From: Allopontixanthobacter sp041741895
GTDB taxonomy: Bacteria; Pseudomonadota; Alphaproteobacteria; Sphingomonadales; Sphingomonadaceae
DNA length: 64,000 nucleotides
Assembly (NCBI GenBank): GCA_041741895.1
Contig: JBGSJO010000050.1
Span: 1-64,000 of the forward strand
Direction: 5' to 3'
The notes below the pieces were generated by a model. That model saw only the letters and a program-made list of their open reading frames with translations. It had not been told where the DNA came from and did no database searches. Position 1 is the stretch's first letter; every line of letters starts with the position of its first letter. The position numbers were made by a program, and so were the translations under genes. Shown here piece after piece: positions 52,083 to 59,849 of the stretch.

Positions 52083-53240
52083 GTGACTGAAACACCGATC
52101 ACCATCACCCCGGTATCCGGCAAGAAAGGCCGCGCGGCCTTCGTGGATCTGGGTCGGAAATTCTCTGCCGAAGTGCCCCATTTCGTGCCCCAGTTGCGCA
52201 GTGAGCAGCTGGAACTGGTCAATCCGGACAAGAACCCGTTTTTCGAACATGCGCGGGCGCAATTGTTCATCGCCTATCGCGGCGCAGAGCCAGTGGGACG
52301 GATCTCTGCCCAGATCGACGAGTTGGCCCTCGCCATTCCGCCGCAGCAGGGCATGGGACCGGGGACCGGTATGTTCGGCTATTACGATGCGGCGGACAGG
52401 CAGGTTGGCGATACATTGCTGGCCGCGGCAGAGGGTTGGCTGCGCCAGCAGGGCATGACCCGGGTACTGGGCCCGATATCGATGTCGATCTGGGAAGAGC
52501 CCGGACTGCTGGTGCGCGGCCATGACCATGCACCGATGCTGATGATGGGCCATCATCCAGCGCATTACCAGGGCTGGATCGAAGGCGCAGGATACGCGCC
52601 GGCCAAGAAATTGGTTACCTATGATTTGCCGATCGGTGGCCATTTCCCGCCGTTAGTCGAACGTATTGTGAAGTCGGGCGAGCGCAACGAACGGATCAGG
52701 ATCCGCCCGGTGGACAAATCGAAGTTCGAAGACGAAGTGCGGATCATCCTGCACATCCTCAACGATGCATGGTCGGGCAATTGGGGTTTTGTGCCATTTA
52801 CCGAAACCGAAATTTCCTATGCCGCGAAAAAGATGCTGCCGCTCATCCATCCCGAACTGGTGCGCATTGCCGAACTGGACGGCCGGCCGGTAGCGTTTAT
52901 GATCACTTTCCCGGATGTGAACGAGGCACTGGTCCAGACTGGCGGAAAGCTGTTTCCCTTTGGCTGGCTGGCCCTGCTGCGCTGGATCCGCAAACCGCGC
53001 GGCAAGCACATGCGCGTGCCGCTGATGGGCGTACTCAAGGAATACCACAATTCCAGGCTTGCCAGCCAGCTGGCGTTCATGATGATCGAACTAATTCGCC
53101 AGGAAGCGGTGGGCAAATTTGGTGCAACGCGTGCGGAAATCGGTTGGATATTGGACGATAATCAGGGAATGGTCGCAATCGCCGATACAATTGGCGGAAC
53201 TATCAATCGTGAATATATGATATACCAAAAAGCGCTGTGA
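52083..53240 (+). CDS. GNAT-fold-like protein, acyl-transferase family of unknown substrate
   Basis: 385 residues. It has the look of a conserved alphaproteobacterial protein often annotated as N-acetyltransferase: LFIAYRGAEPVGRISAQIDELAL, TRVLGPISMSIWEEPGLLVRGHD, and a second GNAT-like part with RIAELDGRPVAFMITFPDVNEAL near the C-terminus. I cannot assign a substrate. GTG 52083 gives the family-like start MTETPITITPV; the open frame continues upstream to 52008 without support. The gene ends just before a candidate EcfG promoter, so it is probably not part of the stress operon. Confidence 0.6.
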   Translation: MTETPITITPVSGKKGRAAFVDLGRKFSAEVPHFVPQLRSEQLELVNPDKNPFFEHARAQLFIAYRGAEPVGRISAQIDELALAIPPQQGMGPGTGMFGYYDAADRQVGDTLLAAAEGWLRQQGMTRVLGPISMSIWEEPGLLVRGHDHAPMLMMGHHPAHYQGWIEGAGYAPAKKLVTYDLPIGGHFPPLVERIVKSGERNERIRIRPVDKSKFEDEVRIILHILNDAWSGNWGFVPFTETEISYAAKKMLPLIHPELVRIAELDGRPVAFMITFPDVNEALVQTGGKLFPFGWLALLRWIRKPRGKHMRVPLMGVLKEYHNSRLASQLAFMMIELIRQEAVGKFGATRAEIGWILDDNQGMVAIADTIGGTINREYMIYQKAL

Positions 53241-53281
53241 ATTTTTGCGAAAAATAGCTCGTCGGCGATCCAGGCATCGCG

Positions 53282-53307
53282 GGAACCTTGATCACTTTTG
53301 TAACGTT
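53282..53307 (+). promoter_or_regulatory. candidate EcfG promoter of the single-domain response regulator
   Basis: GGAAC (53282-53286) and CGTT (53304-53307) with 17 bp between, 79 bp before the GTG start of the response regulator. Matches the general-stress consensus GGAAC-N16/17-CGTT. Confidence 0.65.
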
Positions 53308-53385
53308 GCATTTAGCAAGCCCGGCTTGTTGATGGCCGGGCCATCGGCCCGATGATGGCCGAATTGCCAAGGGAGAGGGCGGACT

Positions 53386-53838
53386 GTGGCAAAATCCTTG
53401 CGGCCTGGTGTAAAGAAGCCGGCGAAGCGCGAAATACCGGCCGGCTTCGGACGTATCCTGGTCGTAGAAGATGACGGTCTGCTGGCAATGGCCATCGAAC
53501 AGGCACTGATCGATGCCGGGGCAGGCGAAGTGGTGCTTTGCAATTCCACCGACACCGCCTTGGTAGCCTTGCGGGTCAAACGGCCCGATGCAATCGTGCT
53601 GGATGTCCATCTGGCAGATCGTGATGATGGCTGGGCGATTGCCGAGCTGGTCGATGATATCGGGCCCAATCCGCCGCGGATCGTATTTTCCACTGGCGCG
53701 CCGCAGGATATACCGCCGAAAATTGCGGAATTGGGGCCAATATTGGTAAAGCCCTATGATCCGGTAGATTTGATCGAGGCCATTCGCGGCCCCCAGCGGC
53801 CCGGATTATTCTCCCGCCTGCGCGGCACCGCGCATTAG
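53386..53838 (+). CDS. single-domain response regulator, SdrG/FAT-GUY-like
   Basis: 150 residues. After a basic 22-residue tail comes a receiver domain with ILVVEDDG, phospho-acceptor Asp73 (VLDVHL), a VFSTGAP segment at 100-106 and Lys122 (LVKPYD). The F-S-T-G run resembles the FAT-GUY motif of single-domain regulators such as SdrG, which feed phosphate to PhyR in Sphingomonas. Adjacent phyR and an upstream EcfG promoter support that role. The GTG start has GGGAGAGGG about ten bases upstream. No output domain is present. Confidence 0.75.
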   Translation: MAKSLRPGVKKPAKREIPAGFGRILVVEDDGLLAMAIEQALIDAGAGEVVLCNSTDTALVALRVKRPDAIVLDVHLADRDDGWAIAELVDDIGPNPPRIVFSTGAPQDIPPKIAELGPILVKPYDPVDLIEAIRGPQRPGLFSRLRGTAH

Positions 53839-53878
53839 GGTTCCTGACATTGCAATCGTGCCAGAACTGCCATCTGGA

Positions 53879-53982
53879 ATAAAAAAAGGGGCCTCCGAAC
53901 TCGCTTGGGAGTGGAGGCCCCTGGGGATCATATCACTGGCCGTTTGGACGGGAGGGGGGTCGCGGCCAGTGACATAATCTAA
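53879..53982 (-). ncRNA. candidate stress small RNA (GsrN-like architecture)
   Basis: On the minus strand a stem of TCACTGGCCG/CGGCCAGTGA (10 bp, plus coordinates 53933-53942 and 53963-53972) presents a 20-base loop with the run CCCCCCTCCC. It is followed by a hairpin GGGGCCTCC/GGAGGCCCC (53888-53896, 53913-53921) and seven Us, a textbook terminator for minus-strand transcription. No minus-strand protein gene ends here. An EcfG-like element, GGAAC-17 bp-CATT with one mismatch in the -10, lies at 53982-54007. GsrN of Caulobacter, the general-stress sRNA, also exposes a C-rich loop. The 5' end is approximate. Confidence 0.55.
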
Positions 53983-54124
53983 ATGCCCCGGCACACAGTC
54001 CGGTTCCCGGGCGGATGAAAAATGTGAAAAAAATATCTGACAGGCATGGCCAGCGGCACTATCATCCCGGCAGTCCTGTCAACATTACAAACCGGTATTA
54101 CCGCAACACACCTAGTCACGGAGC

Positions 54125-54149
54125 GGAACCTAACCGGGTTGAATGCGTT
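54125..54149 (+). promoter_or_regulatory. EcfG promoter of phyR
   Basis: GGAAC (54125-54129), 16 bp, CGTT (54146-54149). Exact match to the general-stress consensus. Transcription would start about 54156, after the alternative ATG at 54152, which supports the start at 54182. Confidence 0.8.
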
Positions 54150-54181
54150 AAATGGCGGCAAATCAAGACGGAAGGGTAATC

Positions 54182-54976
54182 ATGTCATTGGGCGATCAAG
54201 TCGCGAAGAATATCCCCTATTTGCGGCGCTATGCGCGCGCGCTGACGGGCTCCCAGAATACCGGTGATGCCTTCGTTCAAGCCACGCTGGCGGCCGCTCT
54301 GGCCGATGACGATCTGAGGGACTCGCTGGCCGGTGGCCGCGTTCCGCTATATCGGGCGTTCAACAAGGTCTGGTCCAGCGCCTATCTGGAAATTGCCGGA
54401 AGCAACGCAGGAAAAAGCGAGCATGAGGTCGCAGCGAATATGCGCCTCAGGGCGGTCACTCCGCTTAACCGCCAGGCTCTGTTACTGACCACGCTTGAAG
54501 ATTTCTCGATCGAGGAAACCGGCATGATTATGGACATGGATCCGTCCGACGTAACTGCCTTGGTGCAGGAAGCCGTTGACGAGATCGAGCGGGAAACAAC
54601 CACCAATGTGCTGATTATCGAAGATGAACCCCTGATTTCCATGCAATTGGAAGATCTGGTGACATCGCTCGGCCACGAAATTTGCGGCACGGCAGCAACC
54701 CGCACGCAAGCTCAGGCAGTTGTCGCAGAGCGGACCCCTGGCCTGGTGCTGGCCGACATCCAGTTGGCGGACGGGTCCTCCGGCTTGGATGCAGTGGATG
54801 ATATTCTGGCGATCGACAGTGTTCCGGTGATCTTCATCACTGCCTATCCCGAGCGCCTGCTGACCGGCGACCGGCCCGAGCCGACCTATCTGGTGACCAA
54901 GCCTTTCCAGGAAGCTACAGTTCGGGCCGCAATTTCCCAGGCATTGTTTTTCGGATCGAGCCGACCGCTGGACTGA
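54182..54976 (+). CDS. phyR: general stress anti-anti-sigma factor PhyR
   Basis: 264 residues. The N-terminal sigma-factor-like domain (about 1-135, sigma2 and sigma4 mimics, IPYLRRYARALTGSQ and FSIEETGMIMDMDPSDVTALV) is followed by a receiver with IIEDEPLIS, phospho-acceptor Asp192 (LADIQLADGSSG) and Lys240 (TKPFQ). On phosphorylation the sigma mimic binds NepR and frees EcfG. The ATG at 54182 has GGAAGGG at the right distance, and its own EcfG promoter precedes it. It is convergent with the kinase gene. Confidence 0.97.
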   Translation: MSLGDQVAKNIPYLRRYARALTGSQNTGDAFVQATLAAALADDDLRDSLAGGRVPLYRAFNKVWSSAYLEIAGSNAGKSEHEVAANMRLRAVTPLNRQALLLTTLEDFSIEETGMIMDMDPSDVTALVQEAVDEIERETTTNVLIIEDEPLISMQLEDLVTSLGHEICGTAATRTQAQAVVAERTPGLVLADIQLADGSSGLDAVDDILAIDSVPVIFITAYPERLLTGDRPEPTYLVTKPFQEATVRAAISQALFFGSSRPLD

Positions 54977-55007
54977 TCACGATACGGCCAGCGGGGGCCG
55001 CAGGGCA

Positions 55008-56672
55008 TCAGCGTCCGGCGCGGATTGCAAAATCACTGAGTGACCGAACGGGCACGGTTATCACACAGCGCACACCCTCTGGCGCGAAATCGAGCTCGAC
55101 CGGACGGTTCAGTTCATGGGCGACGATTTTTTCGATCAAGTCGGTTCCGAAGCCCCGCTTGCGGGTGGCCGGCACGGGCGGTCCACCCGATTCCTGCCAA
55201 ACGACCCGCGCCGTATCGTCTTCCAGTGTCCAGCTGATCGAAACCCGTCCGCCATTCGCCCCCAATGCGCCGTATTTTGCGGCGTTGGTGGCAAGTTCGT
55301 GAATCGTCAGGCCAAGCGACAAAGCGTCGTTGGGGGCGAGATTTACCGGCGGCCCTTCTACTGACAAAACATCGCCGCTGCCTCTGTATGGTGCCAATTC
55401 GGCGTCCACCACCGCGGCAATCGGGGTGGCGCCCCATTCGGATTGGGTGAGCAGGTCATGGGTAGCGGACAGCGCCCTGATACGCCCTTCGATCCCTTGC
55501 GTAAATTCATCCAAATCCCTGGCCCGACGCCGGGTCAGGGCAATGATCGACAATACATTGGCCAGAGTATTCTTGACCCGGTGATTCAGTTCACGGGTCA
55601 GGGAATTACGGATCGAGTGCTGTTCACGCAGCCAGTCTAGCGATGCACGGTCTTCGATCGCCTGCTGACTTAGCAGCCGGGCCAAGATCATCAGCAAGCT
55701 GGCAACCATGAGGCCGAAGATCAGCGTAGCCATAGACAATTGCGAAAGCGAACCGTCGAGCGCCGATTCCACCTCCAGTACCATCGGCCGGTTCGCAATC
55801 ATCAGCGGCGCGGCAATCACGGCGCCAGTCGAAACCGCAGGGGGAATCTGTGCCAACAGGTTTTCCGGCGCAATTTTCCCGTCATACAGGCGGATGCCGC
55901 TTTGGCCGACAGTTTCCGGTTCCACGACCGATTCAAGGAATTCCTGGCCGTTGTACGGGCTATAGAAAAAGCCCTTCAATGACCGGGCAGCACCGCCGTC
56001 ATCGCGCTTGCGACTGTCGAATACGGACATGTAGATCAGGAAACCGGTGGTTGAACCATCCCTGCCCTTCTGAACCAGCGAAACCTTGCCGCTTGCGACA
56101 GGGCGACCTGTCCGTTCCGATTCGTCCATCGCAGTGCGCCGGACAGCATTCGAATACATATCGAAGCCCAGAGCATTACGGTTGGGTTCGGTCAGCGGCC
56201 GCAGAGAGGTTACCGGCACGATCCATTTGCGGCTGCCGTCATAGGGCGGGAATACGGCCCTGCGGCCAGGCACGCTGATGGCCATGCGCCGTTCGTAATT
56301 TTCTAGATCTTCGGGATTAACGGCCTCTGCCCAACCCATGCCGAACGAACCACGATAGTCGGTATCGATTTGTAATTCATTGACGAACCGGTGGAACAGC
56401 GGTTCTTCGATCTTTTCGGCCATGCTGAACAAAGCGGCACCAGCACGCAGATAGGCGACGCTCGTACTGCTACGGCGCTCTAGAGCGGACCCGATAGATT
56501 GGGAGATCGATTGAAGGCGAACACGTTCACGCTGATATTCCACGCGCTCGATCGCAAAAACGCTGAGGCCGGTGATCGTGGAAACCAGCAGGAAGATCAG
56601 CACCGGCACCGCGCGCGGATAATTCACGAGCCACCTGCGCAGAGCCCTTTGGCGATTTTCCGCCTGGTTCAC
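55008..56672 (-). CDS. CHASE-domain HWE-type histidine kinase (PhyK-like)
   Basis: 554 residues. A helix at about 18-40 and another near 320-345 bracket a periplasmic CHASE sensor (FHRFVNELQIDTDYRGSFGMGWAE, VTSLRPLTEPNRNALGFDMYSN). A HisKA_2/HWE dimerisation domain follows with His364 in ELNHRVKN, then an HATPase with HELATNAAKYGALG. Its position between phyR and nepR is that of the PhyR-activating kinase in other sphingomonads. The CHASE ligand is unknown. It overlaps no gene; the spacer to nepR is 306 bp. Confidence 0.9.
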   Translation of the reverse strand: MNQAENRQRALRRWLVNYPRAVPVLIFLLVSTITGLSVFAIERVEYQRERVRLQSISQSIGSALERRSSTSVAYLRAGAALFSMAEKIEEPLFHRFVNELQIDTDYRGSFGMGWAEAVNPEDLENYERRMAISVPGRRAVFPPYDGSRKWIVPVTSLRPLTEPNRNALGFDMYSNAVRRTAMDESERTGRPVASGKVSLVQKGRDGSTTGFLIYMSVFDSRKRDDGGAARSLKGFFYSPYNGQEFLESVVEPETVGQSGIRLYDGKIAPENLLAQIPPAVSTGAVIAAPLMIANRPMVLEVESALDGSLSQLSMATLIFGLMVASLLMILARLLSQQAIEDRASLDWLREQHSIRNSLTRELNHRVKNTLANVLSIIALTRRRARDLDEFTQGIEGRIRALSATHDLLTQSEWGATPIAAVVDAELAPYRGSGDVLSVEGPPVNLAPNDALSLGLTIHELATNAAKYGALGANGGRVSISWTLEDDTARVVWQESGGPPVPATRKRGFGTDLIEKIVAHELNRPVELDFAPEGVRCVITVPVRSLSDFAIRAGR

Positions 56673-56862
56673 GGAGAAGAATCATTCACGGGTAAAAACC
56701 CTCCTGTTGGTCCGGTTTGCGGCGGACGAGAAATTTATCCGCCAACTTGGATCGCTGACTTTGATTGCAACAAAATTCGCGCTCCAGATTTTTTATCAGG
56801 CCGTGTTTTTCGAACTGCCAAGTGATTCCTTCTGGCGCGAAATCACTCTAGGTGTCAGGCAG

Positions 56863-56887
56863 GGAACAAAACAACGGGCTCTTCGTT
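56863..56887 (+). promoter_or_regulatory. EcfG promoter of nepR-ecfG
   Basis: GGAAC (56863-56867), 16 bp, CGTT (56884-56887), exact consensus. It implies that EcfG drives its own operon. The rest of the 56673-56978 spacer shows no gene and no second clear promoter for the kinase. Confidence 0.8.
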
Positions 56888-56978
56888 CCCCGCATGACAA
56901 CAACATTTAATCAGCGCGGCCCACAAATTTCGATTAGAGCGGTATCAGGCATGAACTCAGGGGTGTTGCAAGTTTCCT

Positions 56979-57188
56979 ATGAAATCTGACAAGAAAAAGG
57001 GCGCCAAGGATATTTCGGAGAGCGGAAAAGTGAACCCAAAGCAGCCAGCCAGCCACGCCGGGCACCACGTTGGCCAGAAACCTGAATGGGCGAATGGACT
57101 TCGCCGATTATACGATTCCGTGGTGGAAGAACCCCTGCCCGACAGCTTCAAGGCATTGTTATCGCGTCTGGACGACAAATCCAGATGA
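56979..57188 (+). CDS. nepR: anti-sigma factor NepR
   Basis: 69 residues. The core LRRLYDSVVEEPLPDSFKALLSRLD is the NepR signature: two helices that clamp EcfG or, in the stressed cell, phosphorylated PhyR. The N-terminal 35 residues are charged and flexible. The ATG at 56979 is the only reasonable start. Its TGA overlaps the ATG of ecfG (ATGA), so anti-sigma and sigma factor are made in fixed proportion. Confidence 0.95.
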   Translation: MKSDKKKGAKDISESGKVNPKQPASHAGHHVGQKPEWANGLRRLYDSVVEEPLPDSFKALLSRLDDKSR

Positions 57189-57796
57189 GCGAAAGCGCGC
57201 GCACGCCAGGCGAAAAGGCCGATTTCAAGCGTGAACTGACCGAAGTCATCCCGCATCTTCGCGCGTTCGCACGCGGGTTGTGCGGCCGCCCTGACATGGC
57301 CGACGATCTGGTGCAGGAAGCCATGATGAAAGCATGGGCGGCGCAGGACCGGTTCGAACCCGGCACTTCCATGCGAGCATGGACATTCGTGATCCTGCGC
57401 AACGCCTATCTTACGGACATGCGGCGCAACCGCTTCCGCGGCGAATATGACGAAAATGTCGCCGAGCGGATCCTGACTGCACCTGCCGGGCAGGAAGAAC
57501 CGATCCATCTAGCGGACCTGCACCGTGCCTTGCTGACCCTGCCGCCCGAAAGGCGTGAGGCTTTGCTGTTGGTTGGCGCTGGCGGGTTTTCCTATGAAGA
57601 AGCGGCCAGTATCTGTGGCTGCGCAGTGGGAACAATCAAGAGCCGGGTTGGCCGGGCCCGGGCAACGTTGAGTTCCATGATGGAAGACGGCAACATTCCG
57701 CGCCGATCGACCGAGGACGCATCGGCACACCGCGCGATCCTGCAGGAACTCGACATGGTTGCCGGAGGCAACGGGCTCGCTTCCAAGACCCGATAA
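57185..57796 (+). CDS. ecfG: general stress ECF sigma factor EcfG
   Basis: 203 residues. Region 2 contains PHLRAFARGLCGRPDMADDLVQEAMMKAW and MRAWTFVILRNAYLTDMRRNRF. Region 4 contains LPPERREALLLVGAGGFSYEEAASICGCAVGTIKSRVGRAR. It recruits RNA polymerase to GGAAC-N16/17-CGTT promoters, of which three are nearby. The start overlaps the nepR stop. A longer open frame begins within nepR but lacks support. A C-terminal tail of about 30 residues extends past region 4. Confidence 0.97.
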   Translation: MSESARTPGEKADFKRELTEVIPHLRAFARGLCGRPDMADDLVQEAMMKAWAAQDRFEPGTSMRAWTFVILRNAYLTDMRRNRFRGEYDENVAERILTAPAGQEEPIHLADLHRALLTLPPERREALLLVGAGGFSYEEAASICGCAVGTIKSRVGRARATLSSMMEDGNIPRRSTEDASAHRAILQELDMVAGGNGLASKTR

Positions 57797-57892
57797 TCCG
57801 GGCTATATGGCGCAAGGTAGCGCTGTTTCCATTGTAACCAGATAAAGCGGCAGCTTGCTGTTATACCCCTGCCGGGGACATGAGGATTAGCA

Positions 57893-59083
57893 ATGGACGC
57901 ACCGGTTTTTTCGTCTGATCCGCCCCCCGGGCACGCGGCATCGCAAATTCAGACCGCCCGCACGCGCAAGGCATTTGCGGAACAGGAACTGCGCCTGATT
58001 TCCGCGCTCGTGCTGATCCTGGGGGCAGGCCTGTTCTTCGCCCTGCCATTCGTGCTGTCGATCGGATCGGTGGTGTTCCTCCCGGTAGTGACAGCCATTG
58101 TCCTGACGATCATCCTATCCCCATTGGCAGACAAACTGGCAGGTTGGGGCCTGCCCAACATCCTTGCATCGCTGATCGCCTTGCTGAGTTTCATCGCAAT
58201 CCTGCTGTTGGCGCTGGCCCTGATCCTGCAGCCGGCGGTAGAGCTATATGATCGCTTGCCGGCGATGGCGAACCAGGCAGCCAGGCGGTTTGGCGAATTT
58301 CAGCGACAATTTGCCTGGCTGGCGATGGCCAATCAGGAACTGGCCAAGTTGATGGGGCAAACCGGTGGGCGCGAAGTGGTGTTGGCCAGCCCGTCGGTAA
58401 TCCAGCAATTGGCCTTGGCGACGCCTAGCGTGATTCTGGAAACCCTGCTGACACTATTGATGACGTTCTTCATGATCGAGGCCCGGGTACGCATGCGGCA
58501 GCACCTGCTGTTCGACCGGACATCCTTCGGCACCAGCATCAAGGCAGCCCGGGCATTGCGCGAAATGCAGGACCGGGTCGCCGCCTATATTTTTACCGTT
58601 GCATGGATCAATGGCTGTGTCGGCGTGGTGGTGACGATCGGCGCCTGGGCGATGGGTGTGGACGCGCCGGTGATGTGGGGCGGGCTTGCAGCTCTGCTTA
58701 ATTTCATTCCCTACATCGGCCCGCTGGTGATGACATCCCTGCTGGCCCTATTCGGTATCGGCACGGCAGAAACCGCCGTTCTGGGGGTCATCCCGGCCGC
58801 AGCCTATCTGGGCCTGCATGCGGTGGAGGCCAATATTGTGACCCCGGCCATATTGGGCGCGCGGTTCACAATGAACCCGGTGATGATCCTGATCGCGCTT
58901 AGCTATTTTTCATGGATATGGGGCGTATTCGGGGCGCTTTTGTCGGTCCCCATTCTGCTGATGTTGACCGCGTTTTTCGACAATGTCGGGCGGCCCAATC
59001 TGATCGGTTTTGTCTTTGGAGAACCGCTGTTTGCGGAAAACCTGCTCGATCTTGCGCGCGAAGAGCCTTCGCCCGGGGCCTGA
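57893..59083 (+). CDS. AI-2E family transporter (second copy)
   Basis: 396 residues with about eight membrane helices (LISALVLILGAGLFFALPFVLS, IVLTIILSPLADKLAGWGLPNI, LNFIPYIGPLVMTSLLALFGIGTAETAVLG, NPVMILIALSYFSWIWGVFGALLSVPILL). IPYIGPLV and ANIVTPAILGARFTMNPVMI are family motifs. It has a slightly longer N-terminus than the copy at 19172. Substrate unknown. The ATG at 57893 is preceded by GAGGAT. It lies 96 bp after ecfG; no EcfG promoter was seen, so co-transcription with ecfG is possible. Confidence 0.88.
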   Translation: MDAPVFSSDPPPGHAASQIQTARTRKAFAEQELRLISALVLILGAGLFFALPFVLSIGSVVFLPVVTAIVLTIILSPLADKLAGWGLPNILASLIALLSFIAILLLALALILQPAVELYDRLPAMANQAARRFGEFQRQFAWLAMANQELAKLMGQTGGREVVLASPSVIQQLALATPSVILETLLTLLMTFFMIEARVRMRQHLLFDRTSFGTSIKAARALREMQDRVAAYIFTVAWINGCVGVVVTIGAWAMGVDAPVMWGGLAALLNFIPYIGPLVMTSLLALFGIGTAETAVLGVIPAAAYLGLHAVEANIVTPAILGARFTMNPVMILIALSYFSWIWGVFGALLSVPILLMLTAFFDNVGRPNLIGFVFGEPLFAENLLDLAREEPSPGA

Positions 59084-59100
59084 GCGCGGCAGGATACCCA

Positions 59101-59134
59101 AAAGGCCCGCCCCGCAGTTGCAAGGCGGGCCTTT
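59101..59134. terminator. bidirectional terminator between AI-2E gene and sodB
   Basis: AAAGGCCCGCC and GGCGGGCCTTT form a perfect 11-bp stem with a 12-base loop. A and T ends serve both convergent genes. Confidence 0.85.
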
Positions 59135-59154
59135 CCTGTCTGCATTTCATCCGG

Positions 59155-59766
59155 TCAGGCGGGGTATTTCCAGGTCGTACCCCGCGCCAGATTGTCGGAG
59201 GCGAATGCCCAGTTGAGTTTCTGGTTGATCACGGCATCAAGATAGGCAGGCCGCTTGTTCTGGTGATCAAGATAATAGGCATGTTCCCACAGGTCGATTA
59301 CCAGTAGCGGGTTGAAATCGCTATCGGCTAGCGTGTCGCCGTCATGGGTTTCTTCGATCGACAGCTTGCCGTCCTTTTCCGCCAGCCAGACCCAGCCGCT
59401 GGCGAAGTGGCCTACACCGCGGTCAGCCAGCTTGGCCTTCAAATCTTCGGCTGAACCGAATGCAGCGTCGATCATCGCGGTCAATTCGTCCGACGCCGTC
59501 GTGGTGTCAGCCGCCAGCGAATGCCAGTAAAAGCCGTGGTTATAGCTTTGCGCCGCATTGTTGAACAGGCCTGGATTGGAACCGCGCGCCGCAGCAATGA
59601 CATCTTCCAGCGATGCACCGGCATGGTCCGTGCCCTCGATTGCTGCATTGGTCTTGTCCAGATAGGCCTGATGATGCTTGCCGTGGTGGAATGACAGCGT
59701 GTCGGCTGAAATGGCCGGGGCCAGCGCGGTATCGGGATAGGGCAGCGGGGTGAGTTTGAAAGACAT
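59155..59766 (-). CDS. sodB: iron-type superoxide dismutase
   Basis: 203 residues of the Fe/Mn SOD family. Metal ligands: His in FHHGKHHQAYLDK, His in YNHGFYWHSL, and Asp and His in DLWEHAYYLDHQN. NNAAQSYNHGF carries Gln in the position typical of iron enzymes (Mn enzymes have Gly there and Gln later). It converts superoxide to peroxide and oxygen in the cytoplasm. The start is the family start SFKLTPLPY. The shared terminator follows. Confidence 0.95.
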   Translation of the reverse strand: MSFKLTPLPYPDTALAPAISADTLSFHHGKHHQAYLDKTNAAIEGTDHAGASLEDVIAAARGSNPGLFNNAAQSYNHGFYWHSLAADTTTASDELTAMIDAAFGSAEDLKAKLADRGVGHFASGWVWLAEKDGKLSIEETHDGDTLADSDFNPLLVIDLWEHAYYLDHQNKRPAYLDAVINQKLNWAFASDNLARGTTWKYPA

Positions 59767-59849
59767 GGTTTCTCCAATCAGTCAGGGTGGAACATTTCCG
59801 GGTTTGTAAATTCAACGCATGGGCATCGAAAGGGTTGCAGGATTCGCGT

